Shown one piece after another: positions 49,330 to 57,371 of a stretch of DNA of 64,000 bases; positions within the stretch are counted from its first letter, which is position 1; each line of letters opens with the position of its first letter. A model generated the notes under the pieces. It was given only the letters and a program-made list of their open reading frames with translations, made no database searches and was not told where the DNA came from. The stretch is from positions 28,690 through 92,689 of the IMG/VR virus record IMGVR_UViG_3300046492_000237; one strand, given 5' to 3'. This stretch comes from a virus. The position numbers were made by a program, and so were the translations under genes.

Positions 49330-49521
49330 ATGACCCAAACGACCACGATGAAACGCCTGTACGCCGACGATGGCAGCTACGCCGGTGTCGCCGAAGTAAC
49401 CACCGAAAACTGCATGGTCGCGCTGTACCGGCACCGCCCGGGCGCCCGTATGGAACTGACCCGTATGTCCATGGCCGTGCGCCTTGGGATCACCCGCATT
49501 CTTCTGGAGCGCCGCGCATGA
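49330..49521 (+). CDS. unknown small protein
   Basis: 63 residues. LYADDGSYAGVAEVTTENCM, then a basic helix. Overlaps the next gene by 4 bp. No family recognised. Confidence 0.6.
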   Translation: MTQTTTMKRLYADDGSYAGVAEVTTENCMVALYRHRPGARMELTRMSMAVRLGITRILLERRA

Positions 49522-50000
49522 CCGTCATGAAAACCGAGATCTTCGAAACGCTCAATCAGCGGATCACCGTCGAAACGCCCGTGGTCACCCGCGAGCAGCT
49601 GCACGCCGCGCTGAGCTGCTTCGTGGGGCGACTGGTTACGCCAGAGCTTAAAAGGGATATGCAGGTGACGGTCGCTACGCTGCTCGCGCCGAAGATCACT
49701 ATCGAGGAATGCTCGCCGCCGAGCAGCCTGCTGATCCACCTGCCGCTCTACCAGCACATCTCGGTCGGGCATCGTCAAGTACGCGCGCTGAAGGTCGCCG
49801 CCGTCATCCCGAACCCGCGCGGCATCGAACTGCACTTCGAGAACACCCGCTACGCGCCTATTCAGGTATCCAACCGCTGGAACATCGACTGGGCGCCAGA
49901 GCCGGGCGGCTACTACGGCCATGCCCAGAATGGCGAGCCGTTCTACATGAGCGCCGATGGCTTCAACGAGAACTACACCATGATCGAGGTCGGCGCATGA
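49518..50000 (+). CDS. unknown beta-rich protein
   Basis: 160 residues. Helical start (LNQRITVETPVVTREQLHAA), then beta-rich with PNPRGIELHFENTRYAPIQV and EPGGYYGHAQNGEPFYMS. Overlaps both neighbours by 4 bp. Unknown. Confidence 0.7.
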   Translation: MTVMKTEIFETLNQRITVETPVVTREQLHAALSCFVGRLVTPELKRDMQVTVATLLAPKITIEECSPPSSLLIHLPLYQHISVGHRQVRALKVAAVIPNPRGIELHFENTRYAPIQVSNRWNIDWAPEPGGYYGHAQNGEPFYMSADGFNENYTMIEVGA

Positions 50001-50254
50001 ACCTGCCCCGCGCGCTCGACATCCTGATTCCTCGCTTCATGACTGAGGACGCAGCAGTTGATCTCCACTTCTGCGGTCAATGCAATAAGCCGCACCCGCA
50101 ACCGGTCTGTTCGATGAAGGATATCGAACCCGGGGAAGTCTTCGCGGGCATCATGACCGTGCGGTTCTTCAACCTGTTCGGCCTGTCGCTGTTCCCGCAC
50201 TATGACGGCGTGATGCGACCATGGGTCAACCCACACGACAAGGCTGAGCCCTGA
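49997..50254 (+). CDS. unknown small protein
   Basis: 85 residues from ATG at 49997. FCGQCNKPHPQPVCSMKDIE may bind one metal (CxxC and Cys). A hydrophobic stretch (RFFNLFGLSLF) follows. Its stop abuts the next ATG (TGATG). Confidence 0.65.
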   Translation: MNLPRALDILIPRFMTEDAAVDLHFCGQCNKPHPQPVCSMKDIEPGEVFAGIMTVRFFNLFGLSLFPHYDGVMRPWVNPHDKAEP

Positions 50255-50694
50255 TGGCGAAGGACATTGATGAAACTCGGCAGGACCGGTCGGCCGACCG
50301 CGACGCCATTCAAGCGCAGATGGATGAGTACCTGCGCCATGGGGGCCTGATCAGCAAGTTGGACTGGTCGGGCAAAGTGATCGGCCTTGAGACCGAAGCG
50401 CCGTCCGCGCCGCGCCAGATCCCAAAGGGCATGAACTTCAATCCACCGATCAATAGCGATCGAACGGCAAAGCTTGCTCCTACAGTGCCAGCCCCGGCCA
50501 GCAAGGCTTTGCCCGTCAAAAAGGTCGAGTTCGCTCCCATAGTGGAAATCGCACCGGCGGTGGTCACTCGCCGGGTTAAGCCTGCGCCGACCGCCACCAT
50601 CATCGACATCGTGCCTGAGCTGCGCCGCATCCGTGCAGAAGCCCAGCGCGCACTGGCCCGGCTGAATGCTGCTGCCGAAAGGCGAATCGCGTGA
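50254..50694 (+). CDS. unknown Pro/Ala-rich protein
   Basis: 146 residues: helical N-terminus (DRDAIQAQMDEYLRHGGLIS), a disordered middle rich in Pro/Ala/Lys, and a C-terminal helix (PELRRIRAEAQRALARLNAA). Looks like a linker or adaptor. Last gene before cassette B. Confidence 0.65.
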   Translation: MAKDIDETRQDRSADRDAIQAQMDEYLRHGGLISKLDWSGKVIGLETEAPSAPRQIPKGMNFNPPINSDRTAKLAPTVPAPASKALPVKKVEFAPIVEIAPAVVTRRVKPAPTATIIDIVPELRRIRAEAQRALARLNAAAERRIA

Positions 50695-50697
50695 CAA

Positions 50698-50789
50698 CCC
50701 TGACCAGTGATCAGGGCGTCAGCGGCGCAAACCACCGCAGACGCTGACCGCCTGCACAACCACCGACAGTTCGGGCGCCATAAGGGCGC
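50698..50789 (+). repeat. intergenic cassette B
   Basis: CCCTGA-N7-TCAGGG then CGTC (50698-50720); TTCGGGCGCC at 50770-50779 and a second GGGCGC at 50784-50789. Confidence 0.7.
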
Positions 50790-50807
50790 GAAGCCATGGA
50801 GAACCGT

Positions 50808-50984
50808 ATGATCGAGACACCTGAAAACTGGGAGGTGCTGGCCAAGTCGCTGAACGATCCGTGCGCCAGCCACCAGTGCAAGACCTGCAGCGGCAAGGGC
50901 ATTCACAACTGCCCCGGCTCGAAACCGGCGCCAGTTCGCTCGATTGCCGAGGATGAGGAACTGCTGGCCAAGGCCGATCGATGA
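50808..50984 (+). CDS. 58-residue Cys protein
   Basis: HQCKTCSGKGIHNC has a DnaJ-like CxxCxGxG half and one more Cys, enough for a single zinc. I use ATG at 50808 with GGAG six bases upstream; ATG at 50796 is in frame. The start region nearly equals that of the gene at 44971. Stop overlaps the next ATG. Confidence 0.65.
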   Translation: MIETPENWEVLAKSLNDPCASHQCKTCSGKGIHNCPGSKPAPVRSIAEDEELLAKADR

Positions 50985-51277
50985 GCAGCGTATTCCACGG
51001 CGAGCCGGGCGGTCATGCACGGTCTGTGCGCGACGTGACCTTCGGCACACCGAAGCGGCCATCGACCGGAACTGTCAAAGGCCATAAGCCGCTGCTGACC
51101 GACGCCGAGATCCTTGAAATGCGTGCGCTCAGTGAGTTCTCCGGATGGACTCGCGAGCAGCTTATGGCGCGTTTCGTCGTCGATTACGACATGGTTTACC
51201 GCGTGCTGTCGGGCGTGACCCGATCGCGCTTGGTCGCCACCCGCAAACACCTACCGAAGAATCTGGAGCCCGCATGA
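50981..51277 (+). CDS. small helix-turn-helix-like protein
   Basis: 98 residues. LLTDAEILEMRALSEFSGWT followed by REQLMARFVVDYDMVYRVLS looks like a HTH, and a TRSRLV end is common in phage proteins of this type. May regulate a promoter in this arm; unproved. Confidence 0.6.
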   Translation: MSSVFHGEPGGHARSVRDVTFGTPKRPSTGTVKGHKPLLTDAEILEMRALSEFSGWTREQLMARFVVDYDMVYRVLSGVTRSRLVATRKHLPKNLEPA

Positions 51278-51546
51278 TCGACAAAGAGCTTTCGCTGATC
51301 GTCTACCCGGTTGAGGTTGGGGATGAACCCCAGTTCTGGGTTGCCGAGTCCCAGCACTTCAAGTACCTGCATCCGCTCGACGGCAAGGAGGAGACTTTCC
51401 GCTTTCAGCAGAAGGGCGACACCGCCGATGAGGCGCGGCAGAACGCGCAGAAGCAACTGGACTGGTTCAATGGCGATCGAGGCAACTGCATCACCGAGAT
51501 CCAAGACTTCACCGCCGAGCAGCTGGCCAAGGTGACGCCGGTATGA
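51274..51546 (+). CDS. unknown small protein
   Basis: 90 residues from ATG at 51274 (RBS GGAG). LSLIVYPVEVGDEPQFWVAE is a beta-strand start like HicB-type folds, then FQQKGDTADEARQNAQKQLD helix. The HicB likeness is only in pattern. Confidence 0.65.
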   Translation: MIDKELSLIVYPVEVGDEPQFWVAESQHFKYLHPLDGKEETFRFQQKGDTADEARQNAQKQLDWFNGDRGNCITEIQDFTAEQLAKVTPV

Positions 51547-51848
51547 GCCAAAGAGCGGAGTACCTCGACTACGCGACTCTTGACAGCGGAATGATGCATC
51601 GCGTGCGGGTGCGCGCCGAGACCGTCGATATCGGCCCGGCGAAGGACGTTCCTTGCGGCCCGGTAGCTGTCGCCCTGAGCCACTTGAACTACGGCTGGTA
51701 TTCGTGGCGCCAGAAAGCCGAGTTCGGATTCATGCGGCTGGTTCGTCGCAAGCCAGTCGCGGCACAAGCGGCCGCACTCATCTCGCACGACCGGATCCTC
51801 AACGGGCAGATTGCGTCGCGCGGGTTGGTTTCTTTTTACATCACCTGA
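51543..51848 (+). CDS. unknown protein
   Basis: 101 residues. ATLDSGMMHRVRVRAETVDI, then NYGWYSWRQKAEFGFMRLVR; no family recognised. The stop lies in the hairpin of cassette C. Confidence 0.65.
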   Translation: MSQRAEYLDYATLDSGMMHRVRVRAETVDIGPAKDVPCGPVAVALSHLNYGWYSWRQKAEFGFMRLVRRKPVAAQAAALISHDRILNGQIASRGLVSFYIT

Positions 51849-51935
51849 TACGGAATCAGGGCGTCACGCAGTAGATAAACCAATAAACACTGATGATTTC
51901 AACGCAACACTTCACTTCGGGCGCCGAGAGGGCGC
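51844..51935 (+). repeat. intergenic cassette C
   Basis: CCTGAT-N5-ATCAGG then GCGTC (51844-51865), with the stop codon in the stem; TTCGGGCGCC at 51916-51925 and GGGCGC at 51930-51935. Confidence 0.7.
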
Positions 51936-51953
51936 AAAAACCAAGGGGTATGC

Positions 51954-52703
51954 ATGAACACTCAAGACAAGTTGAATATGGCTTCAGCACTCGGCAACAC
52001 CATCGCCGGGCTTCTGTCGGTTTCCCAAAACAATAGCTCTGCCGTGCAGGCATCTGTTTGCAGCCTGATTACCGCAATGGCAGCCAAGGCTCAGGGGCTC
52101 TTGACTGCTGATGAGCTGAAGATCACCGCAAAAAGTCCGGAGGATGTCGCCGAGATTGTTGACGCCTATCGAGGATTCGGTGCTGGCATCGCTCGCGAAC
52201 TCCTGTCCGCTGAGGGCGCATTCCACTCCTCCGACTGCTCGACCAACAATCGCGGCGTACCGGAACTGCTCGGCAAGTGCGACTGCTCGATCGCGCCGTG
52301 TGAGCACAACGCCCCAGCCGCCGACTGCCCGTGCATGAGCGAGGGGACGAGAAATCAGGGGTTGGGTCACAACATGAACTGCAACTTCGAGCACTTCCTC
52401 GCCTACACTGGTCTGCACAGTGAGTCGCCTGAGACCATCGCCAAGATCAAGATCGGCTTCGCTGATCAGTGGCGACCGTGCGATCTGGTGGCAGAAGTTG
52501 AGTTCGTTCCGGACGATATCGGCAAGGCCGCCCCGATAATTTCCAGCGCCGATCTGGTCGAGTACCTGAGTGGGCGATATCAAGCCGGCCAGATTGATCA
52601 TGTGGTGCGCGTCGTCAGCAGCGGCATGGGGCAGGCCTCGTTCTACATTCGCCCGCACAGCGCCAATGGCGTTACCTCGCAATTCTTCGCCGTCAAGGCC
52701 TGA
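51954..52703 (+). CDS. unknown Cys-rich protein
   Basis: 249 residues. Helical N-terminus (MASALGNTIAGLLSVSQ), a Cys cluster in the middle (GKCDCSIAPCEHNAPAADCP) and a beta-rich C-terminal part (HVVRVVSSGMGQASFYIRPH). The cluster could bind more than one zinc. RBS AGGGG. Single-gene unit between cassette C and a 96-bp gap. Confidence 0.7.
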   Translation: MNTQDKLNMASALGNTIAGLLSVSQNNSSAVQASVCSLITAMAAKAQGLLTADELKITAKSPEDVAEIVDAYRGFGAGIARELLSAEGAFHSSDCSTNNRGVPELLGKCDCSIAPCEHNAPAADCPCMSEGTRNQGLGHNMNCNFEHFLAYTGLHSESPETIAKIKIGFADQWRPCDLVAEVEFVPDDIGKAAPIISSADLVEYLSGRYQAGQIDHVVRVVSSGMGQASFYIRPHSANGVTSQFFAVKA

Positions 52704-52799
52704 TACGCTCTCCCCGCCGGCCCATCCGTGGCCGGCCTTCCCCTGCGTCGTCGTGACAATACCCTCGCTCAATACCCTACCCAACCCACGGACTGAATA

Positions 52800-53318
52800 G
52801 TGTCAAACGACGATCTCGAAACCACGATTGCGTATGCCCGCGCGCTGTACGAGGGCACGCACGGCATGACCATCTCAGAGCTGTCTGAGATCACCCAGAT
52901 CGCCCCGCGCACGCTGAAGATTTACAGCAGCGACCAGAAGTGGAAAAAGGAACTCGAAACCAAGACCGGCGCGACCACGCAGAAGGCTGTCGAGGCCGCC
53001 GCGCATTTCTCCGGTCAGCAGCTGATGCGCGAGAAGGAAGGCGAGGACACGCCGGCCGAAGACAATGCGCTGGTCGAGCCTTTGCCATCTGAGCGCGACG
53101 AGCTGCTGAAGCGGCACAAGGCCGAATGGAAAGTGCCGCGCACCATGGCGAACGAGTCGGTGAACCTGCGCACCACGAATCCGATGGCCGCATTCGAGCG
53201 CGCCAAGATGGCCAAGATCACCGCCGAGAGCCTGAAAATCATTCAGGACGGTGAGCGCCGAGCCTACGGCATCGATAAGCCGGACGGCGACCATACCCTG
53301 CTTCTGCAAAGGACCTGA
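52800..53318 (+). CDS. HTH protein, possibly small-terminase-like
   Basis: 172 residues from GTG. The N-terminus has a HTH (GMTISELSEITQIAPRTLKI). The C-terminal half (AKMAKITAESLKIIQDGERR, then AYGI) resembles the helical part of phage small-terminase or DUF1804-type proteins. No large terminase follows, so packaging cannot be claimed; a DNA-binding partner of the ParB-methyltransferase is the alternative. Confidence 0.6.
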   Translation: MSNDDLETTIAYARALYEGTHGMTISELSEITQIAPRTLKIYSSDQKWKKELETKTGATTQKAVEAAAHFSGQQLMREKEGEDTPAEDNALVEPLPSERDELLKRHKAEWKVPRTMANESVNLRTTNPMAAFERAKMAKITAESLKIIQDGERRAYGIDKPDGDHTLLLQRT

Positions 53319-53321
53319 TCG

Positions 53322-54827
53322 ATGGACATGAAACAGATGATGGGGCTCGACGTCGAGATCCCGCAAATCACCCTGCGTCCAATCGACAGCATGGTCGCCT
53401 ACCACAACAACTCGCGCACGCACTCGATCGGTCAGCTGGCCGAGATTGGCGCAAGCCTGCTGGAATTCGGCTGGACCAATCCGATTCTGGCCGATGCGCT
53501 GGGCACCGTCGCCGGCCACGGACGCACCATGGCCGCCGCCGAGCTGTATCGCCAAGGCAAGCAGATCCTGTTCCCTAACGGTTCGCCTATTCCGATCGGC
53601 ATGGTGCCGGTGGTCGACTGCACCGGTTGGAGCGATGCGCAGCGCCGCGCCTACATCATCGCCGACAACAAGCTGGCCCTGAACGCGGGGTGGAATATGG
53701 AGCTGCTTAGCATTGAGCTGACCGAACTGGGCGAGATCGGTTTCGACCTGTCGCTTACCGGCTTCAACGAGGATGAACTCGCCGACATCCTCACGATCGA
53801 GGAGCAGGAATTGCCGGACGCTGATCCTGATGCGGCGCCCGCGCTTGAGGACAACGCCGTTTCCGTGCTCGGCGACGTCTGGGTACTCGGGCCGCACCGG
53901 GTCTGCTGCGGCGACAGCACCAGCCTTGATGACTGGGATCGCCTGATGCAGGGTGAGCGCGCCGACATCTGCTGGACTGACCCGCCGTACAACGTGGATG
54001 TAGGCCGGAAAAACCGCCTGATGGATACCGTCGATGGCCAGTCGCGCGCGGCAACCGGCTCGCTGAAGAACGACAAGATGAGCGACGCCGACTTCGGCGA
54101 GTTCATGCTCGACTTCTACAAGGCCACGATCGAGCAGCTGAAGGCCGGCGCGCCGATCTACGTGGCGCACGCCGATCGCACCGGGGACATTTTTCGCAAT
54201 GCCTTCATCGCCGCCGGCTTCCACTTCAGCCAGACGATCATCTGGCGCAAGAACAACCATGTGCTCGGCGTGGCCGATTACCAGTCGATCCACGAACCAA
54301 TCCTGTACGGCTGGCGCCCGGGCTCGAAGCACAAGTGGCACGGCGGCCGCAAGAACAAGACCGTCATCGAGATTGGTGAGGGTGGCCCGATCAGCCAGAC
54401 CGAGGATGGCCGCTGGGTGATCAAGGTCGGTGATCAGGTGCTGATCGTCGATGGTCAGGCCACCCTGCAGGAAAGTCAGTCGTCGATGATCTACGAGCCG
54501 AAGCCGGCCAAGTCAGGCCTGCACCCAACCCAGAAGCCCGTTGCACTGGTCGAGCGGATGCTGAAGAACAGCGCTCGCGGCGGAGATCTGGTGGTCGACG
54601 CGTTCGGCGGTTCCGGTACCACGCTGCTGGCAGCCGACCGCATGGGTATGTCTGCCCGACTGATGGAACTCGACCCGCGCTTTGCCGACGTCATCGTGCG
54701 GCGCTGGCAGGATTACACCGGGCGCCGTGCGTGCCATGCCGTGACTGGCGAGCTGTTCCCGGGCGAAGGCGAAGTGCGTCCGGATCCTCTACCAGACGCA
54801 GAGATGGGCGATGAGGATATTTTCTGA
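53322..54827 (+). CDS. ParB-domain DNA methyltransferase
   Basis: 501 residues. Residues 1-125 are a ParB/sulfiredoxin-like domain (AYHNNSRTHSIGQLAEIGAS, VAGHGRTMAAAEL). A methyltransferase follows: TDPPYNVD (motif IV, about 218) and VVDAFGGSGTTLLAADRMG (motif I, about 423), so N6-adenine or N4-cytosine type with motifs in beta order. Phage enzymes of this build guard DNA against host restriction or mark packaging sites. Second methyltransferase in the arm; no cognate nuclease seen. Confidence 0.9.
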   Translation: MDMKQMMGLDVEIPQITLRPIDSMVAYHNNSRTHSIGQLAEIGASLLEFGWTNPILADALGTVAGHGRTMAAAELYRQGKQILFPNGSPIPIGMVPVVDCTGWSDAQRRAYIIADNKLALNAGWNMELLSIELTELGEIGFDLSLTGFNEDELADILTIEEQELPDADPDAAPALEDNAVSVLGDVWVLGPHRVCCGDSTSLDDWDRLMQGERADICWTDPPYNVDVGRKNRLMDTVDGQSRAATGSLKNDKMSDADFGEFMLDFYKATIEQLKAGAPIYVAHADRTGDIFRNAFIAAGFHFSQTIIWRKNNHVLGVADYQSIHEPILYGWRPGSKHKWHGGRKNKTVIEIGEGGPISQTEDGRWVIKVGDQVLIVDGQATLQESQSSMIYEPKPAKSGLHPTQKPVALVERMLKNSARGGDLVVDAFGGSGTTLLAADRMGMSARLMELDPRFADVIVRRWQDYTGRRACHAVTGELFPGEGEVRPDPLPDAEMGDEDIF

Positions 54828-55033
54828 TGAGCGACATTCAGCTGGTGGAGCTGGGCACGCTATCACCCGGCGACTGGGTTCGCTTCATCGGCGGCGATAT
54901 CGGCATCATCCGCGACAAAGTCACGGTGCCCGGGTACCGGCAATCCTACGTCGAGGTACCCGGCGATCGTTACCCGGTGCGAATCACGCCGCTCGACGCC
55001 AAGGTCGAACACCTGCCCGACCATCATCCCTGA
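54827..55033 (+). CDS. unknown small protein
   Basis: 68 residues, beta-rich (LSPGDWVRFIGGDIGIIRDK), an SH3-like or KOW-like look. Starts on the methyltransferase stop (TGATG). Stop lies in the hairpin of cassette D. Confidence 0.65.
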   Translation: MSDIQLVELGTLSPGDWVRFIGGDIGIIRDKVTVPGYRQSYVEVPGDRYPVRITPLDAKVEHLPDHHP

Positions 55034-55098
55034 CTACCAATCAGGGAATCAGCCAGATGACGCGCCGCTTTGAGCGCGTTTTCTGTTTTTCGGGCGCC
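55028..55098 (+). repeat. intergenic cassette D
   Basis: CCCTGA-N7-TCAGGG (55028-55046) and TTCGGGCGCC (55089-55098); the second GGGCGC is missing (AGTCCGC instead). An intrinsic terminator lies between the two parts. Confidence 0.65.
55060..55090 (+). terminator. intrinsic terminator within cassette D
   Basis: ACGCGC and GCGCGT form a 6-bp stem with an 8-base loop, then TTTCTGTTTTT. Separates the methyltransferase unit from the next operon. Confidence 0.7.
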
Positions 55099-55123
55099 AA
55101 TAGTCCGCAACGTCAATTAGCCT

Positions 55124-55154
55124 ATTGCTCAAATCCGGTTAATGCGCGCATAAT
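55124..55154 (+). promoter_or_regulatory. rightward promoter with palindromic operator
   Basis: TTGCTC (55125-55130), an 18-base spacer and CATAAT (55149-55154). ATTGCTCAAATCCGGTTAAT (55124-55143) is the palindrome. Same design as the leftward promoters, in the other direction. Confidence 0.65.
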
Positions 55155-55185
55155 CCTTCCATCAACAACGCAACGGGGCAGGAAC

Positions 55186-55971
55186 ATGAACCAGCGCATC
55201 ATCAACTTCATCGTCACTCCCGATGAGAACGGTCACGCGGTACTGATCGCCGGGGCCGACAACAAACCGGTGGCCAGCACCGACATCCCGCGCATCGGGC
55301 ACATCAACGAAGTTATCGGCGTGAACCAGCGCAACGCCCGCCGTGTCGCCGCCTGCCTGAACGCGTGCGATGGCATCGACAGCGAGGCGTTGGAAGCGAT
55401 GCCGGCCAGCTTCAACACACTCCTTTCCGATGCATTCATGAGCGTGCTCAAGTTGCCGGAAGTAGCGACAACCATTCATGATGAGCAGGCCCGCGACTTT
55501 ATCGCCGCGTGGAACGCCATGCCGCTCACTGGCCCGACCATCGTCGCAATGCAAGCGTCCGGCGACCTGCTGCCGCCAGTTGAGATCGAGCAGATCGCGT
55601 GGCTGCAAAAGGCGCACACCCTGCACCGTCAGGTTTCGATGCTGTACGTGGTCGATGGCTACGAGGTGACGGTTACGTTGGATGAAAATCCAATCTCCGA
55701 AGCCTTTCATGGCGAAACCCTGCGCGAGGCGATCAGCAACGCCATGGCCGGGCACGACCTTGATGCGCGACCGCATCCGTACACCGACAATCAGCTGCGT
55801 TACCCGGAAGATGCGCAGCGCACCAAGATGCTCAACACCCTGAAAGGTATCCGCGCGCACATTGAAAAAATCAGCCCAGACCACTGGTGGATCGATACGC
55901 CGGACCGTGGCGGTTTCGACACTGATGAGCTGGATGCCATTATCTCTGAATTTGAAGGCGGTGACGTATGA
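55186..55971 (+). CDS. unknown protein with NARRVAACLNAC motif
   Basis: 261 residues from ATG at 55186. GVNQRNARRVAACLNACDGI is a phage motif of unknown role, repeated in the next gene. The C-terminal part has KKISPDHWWID-like text (HIEKISPDHWWIDTPDRGGF). First gene after the promoter; overlaps the next by 4 bp. Confidence 0.7.
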   Translation: MNQRIINFIVTPDENGHAVLIAGADNKPVASTDIPRIGHINEVIGVNQRNARRVAACLNACDGIDSEALEAMPASFNTLLSDAFMSVLKLPEVATTIHDEQARDFIAAWNAMPLTGPTIVAMQASGDLLPPVEIEQIAWLQKAHTLHRQVSMLYVVDGYEVTVTLDENPISEAFHGETLREAISNAMAGHDLDARPHPYTDNQLRYPEDAQRTKMLNTLKGIRAHIEKISPDHWWIDTPDRGGFDTDELDAIISEFEGGDV

Positions 55972-56708
55972 AAGACCGATCGAAAGACATGCTGGAAGTG
56001 TCCAGCTCCGGGCACGGCGATGCTCGCGGCAGTTTTGTGCGTGACGAATATTTTGTTCGCTTCGCCGGTGATGACATTGCCCTCGCCTCAGACATTGCCG
56101 ACACCGAGACAGGTCAGGCATCCGAGGCCAACGCACGTCGCATTGCGGCCTGCTGGAACGCCTGCGCCGGGATCAGCACCGAGGTGCTGGAACTGAACGC
56201 AACCGCCGGCGGCGTGGCCACGCTGGAACGTCAGCGCAATGTGGCTCTGGACGCACTCAATACGCTGATCCTTTTCACCAAGCCGACCAAAACCAATGCC
56301 GTGGCACTGCACCGCGCTATTTCAGTCGCTGGGCAATACTCGCTTTCTGGGCAGAAAACCGAGCGGGACACCGTCAGATATGTTGAGGCCTGCAAGATAG
56401 CGATCATCGACGTCGCCATGTCGAAAAGGCCGGTCGATGAGATCCGCAGCGCGATCGGCTTCGAGCTGGGTCTGATGCACGCTGAAATCGTGAGCGACAA
56501 CAGCGATTTCATCGACAAGCACTGGCGCCCTGTAGCCGCCCGGCGAGACGCATTGCTGGAGGCGCTGCAAAAACTGAACAGTCAGTTCTGCGCCAAGTTC
56601 GATGAAGGTCTAGAACTCACAGATGCCGACGCCGATCTGGTCGCCGAGATTGGCATCGTTCTGGCCGGCGCCAATAACCAGAAGCCTGCAGCCGGTGGCG
56701 CCTCATGA
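55968..56708 (+). CDS. unknown protein with NARRIAACWNAC motif
   Basis: 246 residues. ASEANARRIAACWNACAGIS matches the motif in the gene before, so the two share an ancestral module. The rest is helical (ERQRNVALDALNTLILFTKP) and acidic at the end. Overlaps both neighbours by 4 bp. Confidence 0.7.
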   Translation: MKDRSKDMLEVSSSGHGDARGSFVRDEYFVRFAGDDIALASDIADTETGQASEANARRIAACWNACAGISTEVLELNATAGGVATLERQRNVALDALNTLILFTKPTKTNAVALHRAISVAGQYSLSGQKTERDTVRYVEACKIAIIDVAMSKRPVDEIRSAIGFELGLMHAEIVSDNSDFIDKHWRPVAARRDALLEALQKLNSQFCAKFDEGLELTDADADLVAEIGIVLAGANNQKPAAGGAS

Positions 56709-56929
56709 AACCAATCCCGATATCGGCAGCCGAGCGCATCGCCAAGGATTACGGTTACGACCAAGTGATCATCATCGCGCGCAAGGTCGGTAACCCCCCG
56801 GATCCACATGGCGAGCACTGCACGACCTACGGCGTCACCAAGGCCCACTGCGAGGTTGCTGCCCGTGCAGGCGACTTCCTGAAATACAAGGTGATGGGCT
56901 GGGTGAAGGACGAGGACACTGGGAAATGA
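56705..56929 (+). CDS. small conserved phage protein
   Basis: 74 residues. ISAAERIAKDYGYDQVIIIA and GEHCTTYGVTKAHCEVAARA make a compact pattern I associate with a widespread phage family of unknown function. Overlaps both neighbours by 4 bp. Confidence 0.7.
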   Translation: MKPIPISAAERIAKDYGYDQVIIIARKVGNPPDPHGEHCTTYGVTKAHCEVAARAGDFLKYKVMGWVKDEDTGK

Positions 56930-57162
56930 GCCTGCCAGTCCACTACTTCACCAACAATAAAACCCGCATGTGTCGCGTTATCAGCGGGCGCGGCCCTGAC
57001 CACACGGCCAACCTGCTCGAAGCCGAAAAGGATGGGTTTAAGGAGGTCACTCCATTTGAATTCGACGACTTCCGCGCTGAAACCCAGAAGGCCAAAGACG
57101 CTGGCTGGAACCCGAACCGCATGCGCTACGCCACGTTCATGGCCAAGCAGGCTGCCAAATGA
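56926..57162 (+). CDS. unknown small protein
   Basis: 78 residues. HYFTNNKTRMCRVISGRGPD and FEFDDFRAETQKAKDAGWNP. Basic and acidic halves; family not named. Overlaps both neighbours by 4 bp. Confidence 0.65.
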   Translation: MSLPVHYFTNNKTRMCRVISGRGPDHTANLLEAEKDGFKEVTPFEFDDFRAETQKAKDAGWNPNRMRYATFMAKQAAK

Positions 57163-57371
57163 TCCGCTGCTGCCGCGACCGCTGCGAGCCCGGCACCGAA
57201 TGCGGCTGCCCTGCCTGCGCCGCGAAGAAATACCCGCAGTACACCACCAAACCAGACAGCGAACAGATGGTCGGCATCTGCCCTGCGTGCCACGGCGCGC
57301 TGGTCATCCGTAACGGCGCCACCGTCCATGCCAGCAGACAAACCACTTGCCCGGGAGTTATCAGGCGATGA
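57159..57371 (+). CDS. Cys-rich zinc-binding protein
   Basis: 70 residues with nine Cys: CCRDRC, CGCPAC, ICPACHGAL and TTCPG. Probably two zinc sites. Role unknown; overlaps the next start. Confidence 0.65.
   Translation: MIRCCRDRCEPGTECGCPACAAKKYPQYTTKPDSEQMVGICPACHGALVIRNGATVHASRQTTCPGVIRR

Noticed and set aside
52704-52799. Terminator at GCCGGCC-CATCCGT-GGCCGGC
   Set aside because: A good stem but no T-run follows (CTTCCCC); left as a plain hairpin in a gap with no gene.
52800-53318. Firm assignment as small terminase subunit
   Set aside because: The next gene is a methyltransferase and no large terminase is in the window, so position does not support packaging.
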